Part shown: one piece after another, positions 20,201 through 30,154 of the stretch
Numbering within the stretch: the stretch's first letter is position 1
Layout of the letters: every line of letters starts with the position of its first letter
From: Auxenochlorella pyrenoidosa
Taxonomy: Eukaryota > Chlorophyta > Trebouxiophyceae > Chlorellales > Chlorellaceae
NCBI GenBank assembly: GCA_001430745.1
Contig: KQ482021.1
Location: forward strand, 248,267 to 287,863
DNA: 39,597 nt
Direction of reading: 5' to 3'
Notes under the pieces: generated by a model
Database searches by the model: none
What the model was told of the DNA's origin: nothing
The model's input: the letters and a program-made list of their open reading frames with translations, nothing else
Made by a program: the position numbers and the translations under genes

Positions 20201-23200
20201 ACACTGTTTCTCAAGACCACTCTTTGCACTCGACCCGCTCTATCCCGCTCCCAACCCGCAGTGCTGCCGGCAGCTCACCTCCCTCACCCTGCACGACTGC
20301 CCGGGCATCAGCGACCGAGGCTTCATGCAGGCAAGTCAGGGCTGCGGGGTCCCATGTGGGGCACCGCATCCCCAGCCTGCATGCGTCTGCCGCCGAGGGC
20401 TTGGAGAACCTGCGAATGTTCTGTCCGTGTATGATGCCCTGGCAGCCGCCGCCCTGCAGCTTGGGAACAAGTGCAGTTTGGTGGCAAGCTGGCACAACTC
20501 TTGGACATGGTGCACCCATTCTGTCTGAGTGCGCCCTCCCAGCCTCTCCCAGCCCCTTCACGTGTGTGTGCGTGCGAGCCGCCCACGCCTGCAGGTGGGC
20601 GAGCGGTGCACGCGGCTGCGGGTCCTGGACTGCACGGTAGCTCGCCGGGCGGGCGGGCTGCTGCTCATGGGAGAGGAGGCGGAGCAGGCGAGCCGGGCCA
20701 GGCAGACTGTTGGGCCAGGCGGTCGGGTCGGGTGCCTTCTCTGGTCTGCAGCGTCTCTGTTCTGCAGCATCCATGAGGCTCGTGCTCAGGCGAAGAGGGC
20801 AGGCAGCGCTGTGGAGCAGTGCTGTGGCAGGCAGGGCACTGCTCAGGCAAACAGACAGGCAGGCAGTCCGGGCAGCCCTGCGGCTGCTCGTCCTCTGCTG
20901 TGCGAGCTTGCCGGCGTGCACGGCCCTACCTCCTGGCAGAGCGATGGAGCCTGCCCACTCACTCAGTGCTTACCCCCCCCCCCCCCTCCACACCCCCCCT
21001 CACCCCCCCACCCCCACTCCCACCACCCCGCCCCTTCCCTGCAGCTGGGCTTCCGGGCCCTCTTCACCATTGCTGCCAACTGCCCGCACCTCGAGGTCTG
21101 GACCAGAGCAGAGCCTGCTGTGGCAGCAGCTGCTGTGTTCTGGGCGGTGTTATCTTGTGGGCGGTGCATGGCTGCGCCCGCATCGCTGCGTGCTGCCATA
21201 TAAACATCGGCATGCTCATGCCTTGGTCATGTTCGCTTCCTTCTGTCCTTGCCCTGCGGTCCCGCAGGAGCTGAGCATCTCAGAGGAAGGGCTGGAGACC
21301 CCCGTCGTGGACGACGACTGCATTCTCTGCCTGGCCCAGGCAAGAGCGGCGCCTGGGCTTCCTGCGCAGTTGCTTGCCTCACGAGGCAGACAGCTGGCCA
21401 AAAAAGCGTTGCCAAGCGATGGTTTCAGGGCGCGTGGGTCGATTCTTTGCCATCTGATTATCCATCTCGGGGGTTCTGAAGCAGACTGGTAGGTTAGAGC
21501 GTCCGCCCCTCACGCGCGTCCTGCCCCTCGCCGCAGGGCTGCCCACGCGTGCGCAGGCTGGCGCTGCGGCACTGCGGCGCCGTGACGGACGCCGCGGTGC
21601 GGGCTGTGGCTGTGCGCTGCAAGCAGATGCAGGTGTGCCGGGGATGCGTGCCCGGGGTGGGGCAGCGAGTAAATGTGCTGCAAGCAGAAGCTTACATGAC
21701 AGATCGCGCCAGCTTGATTGAGTTGCAATGTGGGGTTGTGGTGTTCTGGGTCTGGGTTGGTGGGTGGGGGTGGGGGTGGGGTGGGGGCCAGCGTTGAGCG
21801 CCTTTGCTGCGGCGCCCAAGATTGTCAGCTGCGACAGAACTGAAAACCAGACTCCGTTTTGCCCGCATCCCTCATTTCGTTTCTCCCGCATTCCCCAGGA
21901 GCTTATCCTGGAGCACACCGCTGTGGGGGACGCAGGGGTGCTACACGCCACGCGCGGCCTGCCCCTGCTGCGCACGCTGAGCATTGCCAACTACGCCTCC
22001 TCCCTCGGCCAGCTGGCAGGCCTGCCCGGCGGGCCGGCAGGCTTCAGGCAAGCCGTCAGCCAGGCAGACTCCAGCTGACCACGACATTTCCCCGGCACGA
22101 CAGTGGCCCGCCACAGTTGCATTGTTGCGAGCTTGAGGCAGGGCCTGCAGTGGCAGCAGAGGCGCGTGCGTGCAGGCGCTTGCACCCTGCCACGCTCTTG
22201 CGCCGACGCGCGCTTCCGGCCGCTGCGGCCGCCACAACATGTGCCCATGCAGGGGCGCCCATGTTCATAACTGGTACATTGATCTCTGAAACATCAATGT
22301 GCCCATGCAGGGGCGCTGGCGACGCCGCGCTGCAGCATGTTGCGGAGCACTGCCGCAGCCTGCGGCACTTGGCGATTGCCGGTGAGGCCTGCGTGCGCCT
22401 GGGCATGCAAGCAAGGGGCCAGGCAGACTGGTTTTGTGTAAACAGCGATCAGCTAATCTGCCCTTGCCCGACGAGCAGCCAGCTGGTTACCGCTCCCAGC
22501 CGCCCCCGCCTGCTCCCTGCCCCGCGCCCCGCAGGCTCCCGCCGCGTGACCGACGCCGGGGTGCGCCACCTGGCAGCCCGCCCCGCCCTGGCCGCCGCCC
22601 TCACCGCTTTGTCCATCGACCACACAGCCGCCCTGGACGGCTCGGTGGGCGAGCTGCTGGCGCTGTGCACCCAGCTGCGGGCGCTGTCGCTGCGGGGCCT
22701 GCTGTTCAGCGCCGACGCCACCGTGGAGCGGGCGGCGAGCAGCTGCAGGCGCGAGGGGCGCGGCCGGGCGCCTTTGGGGGGGTTGGGGGTTGGGGTGGGA
22801 TGGGGTGGGTGGGCGTGGGGGTGGGGTGGGGTGGGGGTGGGGGTGGGGGTGGGGATTGTGGCGTGTGTGTGGTGGTGGGGGGGGTTGGGGGCTGCGAGGT
22901 CGCGTCACAGCCTGTCACGGCCGCACCTGCCTGCCTGCGCACCTGGGAGCTAGCCGCATGCACGGGTGCTCCTGGTGTGCGCGCCCCTCCAGGATGGGCC
23001 TGCTGCAGGAGCGGTCTGGTGCTAGGTTGGGGCTTTGCTATGCGTCATCGCTTGCTCGCATGCCCTCCTCCCCTTCGTTCAGTCCCCCACCCCCCACACA
23101 CACCACACACACACACCCTTATGCCCGTGTGTGCCCACCCCGCGCAGGCACCTGTCCTCGCTGGACCTGCGGCACTGCAGCACGCTGTCAGGTGACCTGG

Positions 23201-24399
23201 CCAGAGGCCGAGCCAGGCTGGGGATGCATGCACCAGCAAGTGTCGGGCCGTCGCGTGCAGCGAGCCTGCCCTCTTGGGCAGGCACCCCCTGGCTGCACAG
23301 GGGGTCCCAAAGCCACACACACACCCTGCACTCGACACTACCCCTGCAGATGCCGGGCTGGCAGCCGTGGGGCGGCTGCCCATGCTGCGCCGCCTGCAGC
23401 TTGCCTTTTGCGTGCGCCTCACGGACGCGGGGCTCTGCCTGCTGGCGGGGGCCGCCCCCGCCAGCGCCGCGTTTGCCGTGAGCAGGGGCGGCGCCAGCAG
23501 CGGCAGCGGTCATGAGTGGCACACCGCCGGAAGGGCCGGCCCGTTGTTTGCCGGCGACAGCGCCGCAGAGGAGCTCCCGGCGTGGCCGCTTGGCGGCTGT
23601 GGGGCGCCCGGCGGCGCCCAGGACGCTTCGGCAGCCAGCGGCGACGCTCAAGACGGCGTTCCGCGGGGCGGCTGTGCACTCTGGCCCTCCCTGTTGGAAG
23701 AGGTGGAGCTGTACCAGGTGCCCCAGGCAAGTGCAGTACCCCGCGCGTGAGCAGTACCCAGGCACTGCATGCAGGCATCGTGCAGGCTTCGCACAGGCGC
23801 ACCCTATCCAGCACCGGCCTCTGCTGCAAGGAAGGCTGGCAGCCAGTGCCGGCGGCTCGCGGGCAGCCCCTGCCGTGCCAAGCCGCAGGGCCGGGCAGGG
23901 CGGTGCCCTCTTGCGCATGGGGCTGTGCCCTGCTGGGCGCCCGCTGGCGCCGCCCGCCTGCTTGCCCTTCCCTCCTGCCTGGCGTTGGCGCCATACAGTG
24001 GAGCTTTGCTCGCGCCCGCCCAGCCATGCAGGTGACGCACCGAGGGGTGTGGGTGCTGGCAGAGGCTTGCCCCCACCTGGCGCACGTCAACATAGGTGCG
24101 CCATGCCTTGGTGCTGCCTGGCGGAGCGCGCCCAGCGGGGGCGCCCCCTCCTCCTCTTGAGCGCCCTTCTTGCCAGCATGCGCCGGCCCTTGGGAATGCC
24201 CCCTCTGTGGTGCCGATCACGCTTGCGGTTCTCAGGAGGCGACAGCTCGGCTCTGCTCCTCTCCTGACCTCGCCCGTCTTGCATGCTTGCTTGCACCCGC
24301 ACCGCAGGCAAGTGCCGGCTGGTGCGGCCCGATGCGCTGCGGGGCCTGCTGGCCAGGCGGCCGCTGCGGCTGTCGGTGTGTCACTACCTGGACAGCTGA
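17239..24399 (+). CDS. F-box/leucine-rich-repeat protein (FBXL type), about 866 aa
   Basis: Likely the substrate receptor of an SCF (SKP1-CUL1-F-box) ubiquitin ligase. Exons, all in phase: 17239-17727, 17944-18185, 18387-18609, 18948-19013, 19174-19243, 19451-19559, 19938-19998, 20262-20330, 20595-20636, 21045-21095, 21268-21339, 21537-21632, 21899-22047, 22311-22381, 22535-22748, 23148-23191, 23350-23726, 24032-24095, 24308-24399 (stop TGA). The F-box lies at the end of exon 1 (LFDLPEGVLDAIFGCLGLGDLATASCAS). From exon 4 on, LRRs of the cysteine-containing type follow, often one per exon: LTSLTLHDCPGISDRGF, VRRLALRHCGAVTDAAV, LRRLQLAFCVRLTDAGL. I chose the first in-frame ATG; the ATG at 17,467 is an alternative giving 790 aa. 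At least six introns start with GC, and the first may use GC (17,728) or a GT 6 nt later. The target cannot be told from sequence. Confidence 0.85.
21728..21791 (+). repeat. G-tract run in F-box/LRR intron 12
   Basis: Alternating GTGGGT and GGGGT tracts inside the intron, with at least four G runs of three or more within about 40 nt, so the coding-strand RNA could form a G-quadruplex. The structural call is inferred from the runs. Confidence 0.5.
22239..22316 (+). repeat. 20-bp direct repeat enclosing a small palindrome at a splice acceptor
   Basis: ATGTGCCCATGCAGGGGCGC occurs at 22,239-22,258 and 22,297-22,316. Between them lies ACATTGAT...ATCAATGT (8-bp inverted repeat, 22,277-22,301). Each direct repeat carries the acceptor ATGCAG|GGGCG of exon 14 of the F-box/LRR gene; only the second gives the right frame, as the 58-nt offset shifts the frame. 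Confidence 0.75.
22776..22886 (+). repeat. Long G-rich run in F-box/LRR intron 15
   Basis: About 110 nt of GGGGT, GGGTGGG and GGTGGGGG tracts in the intron following exon 15. It has many more than four G runs and is strongly purine-skewed on the coding strand. Similar but shorter tracts are at 19,560-19,620 and 35,411-35,460, and C-rich equivalents at 20,980-21,040 and 36,590-36,640. Confidence 0.6.
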
Positions 24400-25076
24400 G
24401 TGAAGGCGCCCGAGGTGGTGCCGGCTGGACAGGGAGCGCAGGCAGCTGCTGCTGGCATTGTTGGCCACTCCATCCATCGGCGATTTCTGGAGGACTGTAG
24501 CTATGCTGAACCATTTGCAGGAAACTCAAAGTGTGCGTTTATGTTGTGTCACCTTTGTTCGAGGCAGGAGCCCATTCTTGCGCGAGCATTGTTTCCTCTT
24601 CTGCAGCTGCTGGCACACGCCCCTGGCTCCAGCAGGCTGTCTCTGTTGCTCAAGAATTGTGCATTCCATATTGCATGCTTGTGCGTTGAGTTGAGCGGTT
24701 GGGTTTGGCATTTTTGCGGTGTGAAGCGAGGAGGGAGCAGGAAAGGCAGCATGGCCAGACAGCACGAAATGTGGAGCGGAACAGGAGCAAGGGTACAGGC
24801 ACGGGGCAAGCTTTGAAGCAGTGTGCAAGGTCAAGAGCCGCCAGCAAGCATCAGGACAAAACAGTAAAGATGAAGTGAAGAGAAAGGGCAAGCGGTGGAG
24901 CAGGCAGCTGGAGTGGGGGTCAGGCAGCAAGCTGGCAATCGGTGGAGGCAGTTTGGAGACGCGCTGCGGTCACGAAAAATGGGCCGGGGTGGGCACGACA
25001 AGGGCGCGAGGCAAGGCAGGCGGGGCGGCTGGCAGCTTTGCCGGCCGTGGCATGCCTGCCCGCGGGCGCGTGGCGC
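24400..25076. other. Convergent intergenic region
   Basis: About 680 bases between the stop codons of the F-box/LRR gene (+) and the sulfotransferase gene (-). It must hold both 3' UTRs. I see no conserved reading frame, RNA gene or clear poly(A) signal. Confidence 0.4.
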
Positions 25077-28000
25077 TCACCGCCGGCGCTCAGCGAGCGC
25101 GGCGCCGCTCGGCAGCGCCGCCGGCGCCGCCTCGCTGGCGTGCAGCGCGGGGAACATGAGGGCGACGTCCTTTTCGTAGAAGCGGGAGATGAGGGAGAAG
25201 CAGGTGGAGTTGCTGCCCAGGTAGGCGGGGGCGTAGCGCGAGTTGTCGGGCGGCTTTGCGTTCTGCAGGGGGGGGCAGCAGCGGGGTGGGGTTGGGGTTG
25301 GGGTTGGGGTGGGCAGCCCCGGGGGTAGGAGCGGCGGCTCGACGACAGCAGGTGGTGGTTGCGAGGGGAAGGCTGCGTGCCGTGCATGGTGTGTGACCAG
25401 CCATGTGGAAGGGCTACATGGATGCCTGCCTGCATCGCCGGGGCCGCATCAGGACCGAGGTGCCTCTGGCAGCGCTCTGCTGGCACAGGAGCAAGCGCTC
25501 GGCGCAGCCTGGACAACGCCTGTCGTGCCCACGCCCACGCCCATCAGCCCTGGCCCCTGCTTGTGCCCGGCTTTGCATCGGCACGCACCTCGTGCTTGGG
25601 CCCAACATTGATGGCTGCCACCTCATCTGGCAGCTGCAGCTGCGGCACGTCTGCAGGGATCACGAGGATGGGACACACGCAAGAAGGTCGGTTGCCTCTC
25701 AACCAGCACAGCGCAGCACAGCACAGCGGGGCACAAGCGCCAGGAGGAGCAGTAGCATCCACATGGCGCGGCGGCAGCGGGGCGGGCAGGCCAAGGCGCC
25801 GGTGCGGGCAGACGCGCTGCGACACCCAAAGGCCGAGCCTTCACCCCGCCAGGACCATGCGGGCACAGCCCTCAACCCTCAACCTGGACCATTTAAATTC
25901 CTCTTTCACACTTTCACTGCGCTCTACCCACCCTGCGGAAGCCGGCTGTTGATGAGCCGCACCGCCTCCTGCAGGGTGCACGACAGGGTGCACGACAGGG
26001 TGCATGGCTGCGTGCACGACAGGGTGCATGGCTGCGTCGGCCTCGGTGGCAGGGTGCTAGCACACAAGGCACGTGCGCAGCTCTGGGGTTGCAGTACAGT
26101 GCAGGACGGGCGGCGCGCCTCGTCGCCAGCATGACCTCCTCGTGCCGAGGCGGCCACAGCGGGGGTGGCAAAGCGCTCGCCAAGTACCAGCCCATCTGCA
26201 CGGCCTCACCCACGCTCCCTCCCGCCCAAACCACGCCCCCGCTCAGCACACAAGCCCGGCAGCACAAGCAGCAGGCGCGCGCAGCCATGCGCACGGCCCG
26301 GCTCGCCTTCATGTCCTCGTCCACGTGCTCCACCCGGCCTATGAAGTCAACTGCCAGGCCGCCGCCCTCGGCCGCCAGGCAGGTGGCCTGGTCGGTGATG
26401 TGGTAGAACATAAAGTGGTCCTTCTCCTTGCTGCGGGGATCAGAGAACCAAAAGGTTACAACTTTAAGTTTATAGGGGGGAACAGGGGGGTGGGTGGAAT
26501 CATTGGCGTGTGTGTGTGCGCAAGTTTTTTTTTTTTTTTTTGGGGGGGGGGGGGCGNNNNNNNNNNNNNNNNNNNNNNNNNNNNNNNNNNNNNNNNNNNN
26601 NNNNNNNNNNNNNNNNNNNNNNNNNNNNNNNNNNNNNNNNNNNNNNNNNNNNNNNNNNNNNNNNNNNNNNNNNNNNNNNNNNNNNNNNNNNNNNNNNNNN
26701 NNNNNNNNNNNNNNNNNNNNNNNNNNNNNNNNNNNNNNNNNNNNNNNNNNNNNNNNNNNNNNNNNNNNNNNNNNNNNNNNNNNNNNNNNNNNNNNNNNNN
26801 NNNNNNNNNNNNNNNNNNNNNNNNNNNNNNNNNNNNNNNNNNNNNNNNNNNNNNNNNNNNNNNNNNNNNNNNNNNNNNNNNNNNNNNNNNNNNNNNNNNN
26901 NNNNNNNNNNNNNNNNNNNNNNNNNNNNNNNNNNNNNNNNNNNNNNNNNNNNNNNNNNNNNNNNNNNNNNNNNNNNNNNNNNNNNNNNNNNNNNNNNNNN
27001 NNNNNNNNNNNNNNNNNNNNNNNNNNNNNNNNNNNNNNNNNNNNNNNNNNNNNNNNNNNNNNNNNNNNNNNNNNNNNNNNNNNNNNNNNNNNNNNNNNNN
27101 NNNNNNNNNNNNNNNNNNNNNNNNNNNNNNNNNNNNNNNNNNNNNNNNNNNNNNNNNNNNNNNNNNNNNNNNNNNNNNNNNNNNNNNNNNNNNNNNNNNN
27201 NNNNNCCGGCAGAGGGTCATGTAGCGCTTGGTGGCGGTGGACGCGCTGCGGCGGCAGTGTGAGCAAGCGAGAGGGGGGTCACAGGGTCGTGTAGCGCTTG
27301 GTGCCGGTGGATGCGCTGCGACGGCGCAGTGTGAGCAAGCGAGAGGGGGGTCACAGGGTCATGTAGCGCTTGGTGGCGGTGGACGCGCTGCGACGGCAGT
27401 GTGAGCAAGCGGTGGGGCGAGAGGGATGCTGACATCAGAGGGCTTGAGGGTGCAAGGAAGGGGACCCGACTGGCTGCACCGGCAGAGCGCCGAGCGCCCC
27501 ACGGCTGTGAGGGCGCTGCAGACGGCAGGCACCTGTCGGAGCAGCGGCGGGCGCGACCCCGCGCTCGATGTGCGACCCGCGGAAGAAAACAGAGAGCGAC
27601 TGCACTGGCCGCACTGCGCGCCGCCCTCACCTCGTGGGGTGGATCGATCCATGTCTCTATACCAGACCTGGGGAGGAGACAAGCAAGGTTGCCCTTGCCA
27701 CCGTGTGCCGGCCCTCACCTCTTGGGGTGGATGATGAAGATGACCTTGTACTTGTGGTTGACGTACGTGTGGCACAGCGGGAAGGGCAGCGGCAGCGGCT
27801 TGAGCGCCAGCTGGCCGCTGGCGTCCGCCTCCCAGTACTCGGGCTGCTGCGGCTGCGCCATGTCTGCAGGCAGCGCAGGGCTGGGCGGCCTGTGGCGCGG
27901 CACGTGCGGGGCGCGCACGGCTCCACACACGCCCGGCAGGCCCGGGAGGCCATCACAGCGCAGGAGCACGGGGCCGGCAGCCAGCTCGCGGGGCGCTGCG

Positions 28001-28545
28001 GCTCTGGCCGAGGCGCGGCTGGCATGGGCTGTCGGCAGCTGGTGGTGCGTTGACGGCCAGCCAGCACCTGCATGCCCAATCGGCCTGCCCCAGCCACGTG
28101 CCAACCGGCTTCTGCTTCGTTCAGCCCACATTCAGCTGCCAGGACGGCCCTCACCTCGCATCACCATGCGCATAAAGGCCGCCTCCCGCCACGGCCGCTT
28201 GTCCGCCGTCCAGAAGTCGGCTCGGAGCGGCCCCGCCTTGGACACCTGCCCGTGCTGCTGACTGCCATTCATGATCGCCTGCACCCGTAGATCCTCGGGC
28301 AGCGAGTATTTGGGCCTGTGAGGCAGCCTTCCGGCCTGCAAGACTTGGCCCGAGGCGCCCTCTTGCGGCTCCTCCTCTGCCAGCTCTCTGACAGTGGAGT
28401 GCTGCTGCTGTTGCTGCTGCTGGGATGCCGCTGCCGGCGCGGCGGGCTGCCGCGGGGAGAGCGTGTAGAGGAGCGCGACCAGCAGCGCTCCCATGACGCT
28501 CAGACGCGCCGATCTGCTGCGCATAGCGGGGCGGCGGGCCGCCAT
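25077..28545 (-). CDS. Golgi-type carbohydrate sulfotransferase (Sulfotransfer_2-like), interrupted by an assembly gap
   Basis: Probably transfers sulfate from PAPS to a glycan in the Golgi lumen. Visible minus-strand exons: 28155-28545, 27719-27863, from 27245 into the gap, 26307-26430, 25932-25968, 25589-25650, 25077-25262 (stop TGA). The start ATG is followed by a basic stretch and a hydrophobic segment (SVMGALLVALLYTL), typical of a type II signal anchor, then a polyQ stalk. Exons 2 and 3 join to give VIFIIHPKSASTATKRYM, which fits the family's 5'-phosphosulfate-binding pattern PK-A-T--KR. Exon 4 holds VDFIGRVEHVDEDM, and the last exons hold INSRLP and the C-terminal SLISRFYEKDVALM, all family-like. 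The 3'-phosphate-binding motif (R-P--R--SAY type) is not visible and should lie in the gap. Exon 4 ends at a GC donor. The family assignment is firm; the glycan substrate is unknown. Confidence 0.8.
25283..25313 (+). repeat. GTTGGGG tandem run (four G4 tracts)
   Basis: GGGGTGGGGTTGGGGTTGGGGTTGGGGTGGG-type run lying in the last intron of the sulfotransferase gene, on the strand opposite to transcription. It resembles ciliate telomere repeats but is short and interstitial, and differs from the TTTAGGG type of most green plants, so simple G-rich intron sequence is the likely reading. Confidence 0.6.
25974..26037 (+). repeat. Short tandem repeat next to a sulfotransferase splice acceptor
   Basis: Units of GGGTGCACGACA and GGGTGCATGGCTGCGT repeat about five times. 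They directly adjoin the acceptor of the 25,932-25,968 exon of the sulfotransferase gene, so on the minus strand they form its polypyrimidine-like TGCACCCTGTCG repeats. Confidence 0.7.
26526..27205. other. Homopolymer run and assembly gap (N at 26,557-27,205)
   Basis: A run of about 20 T followed by about 12 G leads into 649 N. The gap falls inside the sulfotransferase gene, between the exon starting at 27,245 and the exon 26,307-26,430. The true length is unknown. Reading frames that run across the N stretch are meaningless. Confidence 0.97.
27206..27420 (-). repeat. Threefold tandem repeat (about 70-72 bp) of a sulfotransferase intron/exon junction
   Basis: Repeat units begin at 27,216, 27,286 and 27,358. 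On the minus strand each contains the end of an intron, an acceptor (CGCAG) and the exon start SASTxTKRYxTL. Only the unit next to the gap reads on without a stop (TLCR); the two units reached first in the direction of transcription run into TGA straight after TL. Confidence 0.85.
27623..27732 (-). repeat. Duplicated exon-2/donor junction in the sulfotransferase gene
   Basis: The 22-nt stretch 27,623-27,644 repeats 27,711-27,732 with one mismatch. On the minus strand both read ATCCACCCCA-GAG|GTGAGGG, the end of exon 2 and its donor. The real exon uses the 27,719 site; the other lies in the following intron. Confidence 0.75.
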
Positions 28546-30154
28546 GGCCGCGGCACGCCCTTGTGAAGGGGGGAGCGCTGCTTGCGAGCTCTGCGAGCGG
28601 GTGAGAGCCAAGCAAGTGGGTGGATGTTGAAGCGATGAGCGCAAAAAAGACAATGCAATGAGCCGAGCGCGCTGTGGGCATTTGGGGTCCCTGCCGCCGC
28701 CGCCGCTGCTGCTGCCTCTGCTGGCACCACGTCGCAATGCGCACGCTGGTGCTGAGCTGTGCACCCGATGCATGATACAGGCCTGTGCATCGTGATTGTA
28801 CAAAGTCAAGAAAGCAATCAGGCTTACGCTGTGAATGCGTTGTTTTGGCCCGCCAACCGCCCTCTCAACCGAAACAGCCACGAAACGGGCACTGAATCAA
28901 GCTGCTGCCGCAGCGCACAGAGACAGCTGCATGGTAGTCATTGCCTTCATAGGCACAGTCCGGTCCCATCGTGCATGCAATCTGAGCTGTTATTTTCAAA
29001 ATGACACACGTGCCTCCTGCCGCCAACTGCGGGCTGGGTGGGGACATTCTCTGCTACCTCAGCTTGCACCACCAGGCATCCATGCAGAAATACAGAGTAC
29101 TCGGATGTTAAGACTAGCGAAACCCGGTGGGAGCGGTGCATCAGGTGAGGGGGGATCCAGCTGCTGTATTGCCAGACAGCTGGCAGGCGCACCCGCTAAG
29201 TCGGGCCCAACCGCTGCTGGCTGGCGGTATCGCAGGCATTGAGCGTGAAATGGGAGGACAGCCCATCCATTCCACCAGTTCAGACCGCCCAACAAGACCA
29301 TAGTTTGATGTCTCGTCCCTGCACAGCCCCCTTCTGTGCAATTGCATGTAAAAAGGGCCTGTGGATGGGGGCAGCAGAGGTCAGCGCCCCCCAAGAAAGG
29401 CGACCGTGTGTACGCCCGAGCCTCTGATGCTGCATTGGGCTCCAAAACGTAGCTCAGACTTCCATTTTTGGCCTGTTCATATGACGAGGAGACGAGGAAA
29501 CGACAGAGGGGTCTAGGTCAGGCTGAGCAGCGCAGGGTGAGGCAGGCGGCCCGACGAACGTAGCGCCCAGCGGACGCAGCACGCCTATGCCGCGAGTTCT
29601 CCTCGGCCCCCCGCCAGGCGCCCGCTGACAGCATTGCACAGGATCGGCCTCCACCGGCATCTGGGGCGTGCACAGCGCCGCAAGGCGAGCAGCGGCAGCG
29701 AGCAAGTCGGTTGGGCCTGCGCAGCCCTTGGTCGTCGGCTTGCCGGCTCCCTGACCTTCAGAAGAGTTCGAGAGCGCCTCTAGGACGCTCGATAGTTTCC
29801 ACAGGCGCGCCTTCTGACCGAGAAGGTGGTTGCCCACTGCCTGGTGCCGCCGGCGCTCCGGGCAATCCTCTCGCCCCTCCAGCAGCTCTTCCGACGGTAC
29901 TAAAGGTGGGTTCTGGACTACAGGGGCTCCAAGCAAGTCTGGGCGAGGGCGTGCCCCCATCTTGGACGGGCAGGCAGCATGCGCTCCAGTATGCGAACCT
30001 CGCAGGTCCCTGGGCTCAGGCAGCCCGCTCAGCATGCTATAAGTTGCTCTCAGGAGCGGGGTTGCGCCCCTGGGGTAGGTGCCCAACTGACTCCCCGCCG
30101 CCGCCGCGTCACGTGCGTGCAGGCCAGCGCCGTCACCGCCAACGTGCCTGCGAT
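28546..30154. other. Divergent intergenic region between the sulfotransferase and PUF genes
   Basis: About 1.6 kb that should contain both promoters. A TATAAG sits at 30,038-30,043, about 115 nt ahead of the PUF start codon. A GGGGTAGGTGCC...GCGTGCAG stretch (about 30,074-30,121) could be a 5' UTR intron. At 29,805-29,903 there is a 32-codon open stretch after a plausible acceptor (TTTCCACAG) that reads like protein (EKVVAHCLVPPALRAILSPL) and ends in TAA; I cannot link it to a gene. The rest shows nothing I can support. Confidence 0.4.

Noticed and set aside
25283..25313. Telomere repeat
   Set aside because: Only three GTTGGGG units, lying in an intron, and not the TTTAGGG type expected in green algae.
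25914..27294. Open frames crossing the N stretch
   Set aside because: They are made mostly of unknown bases, so their length means nothing.
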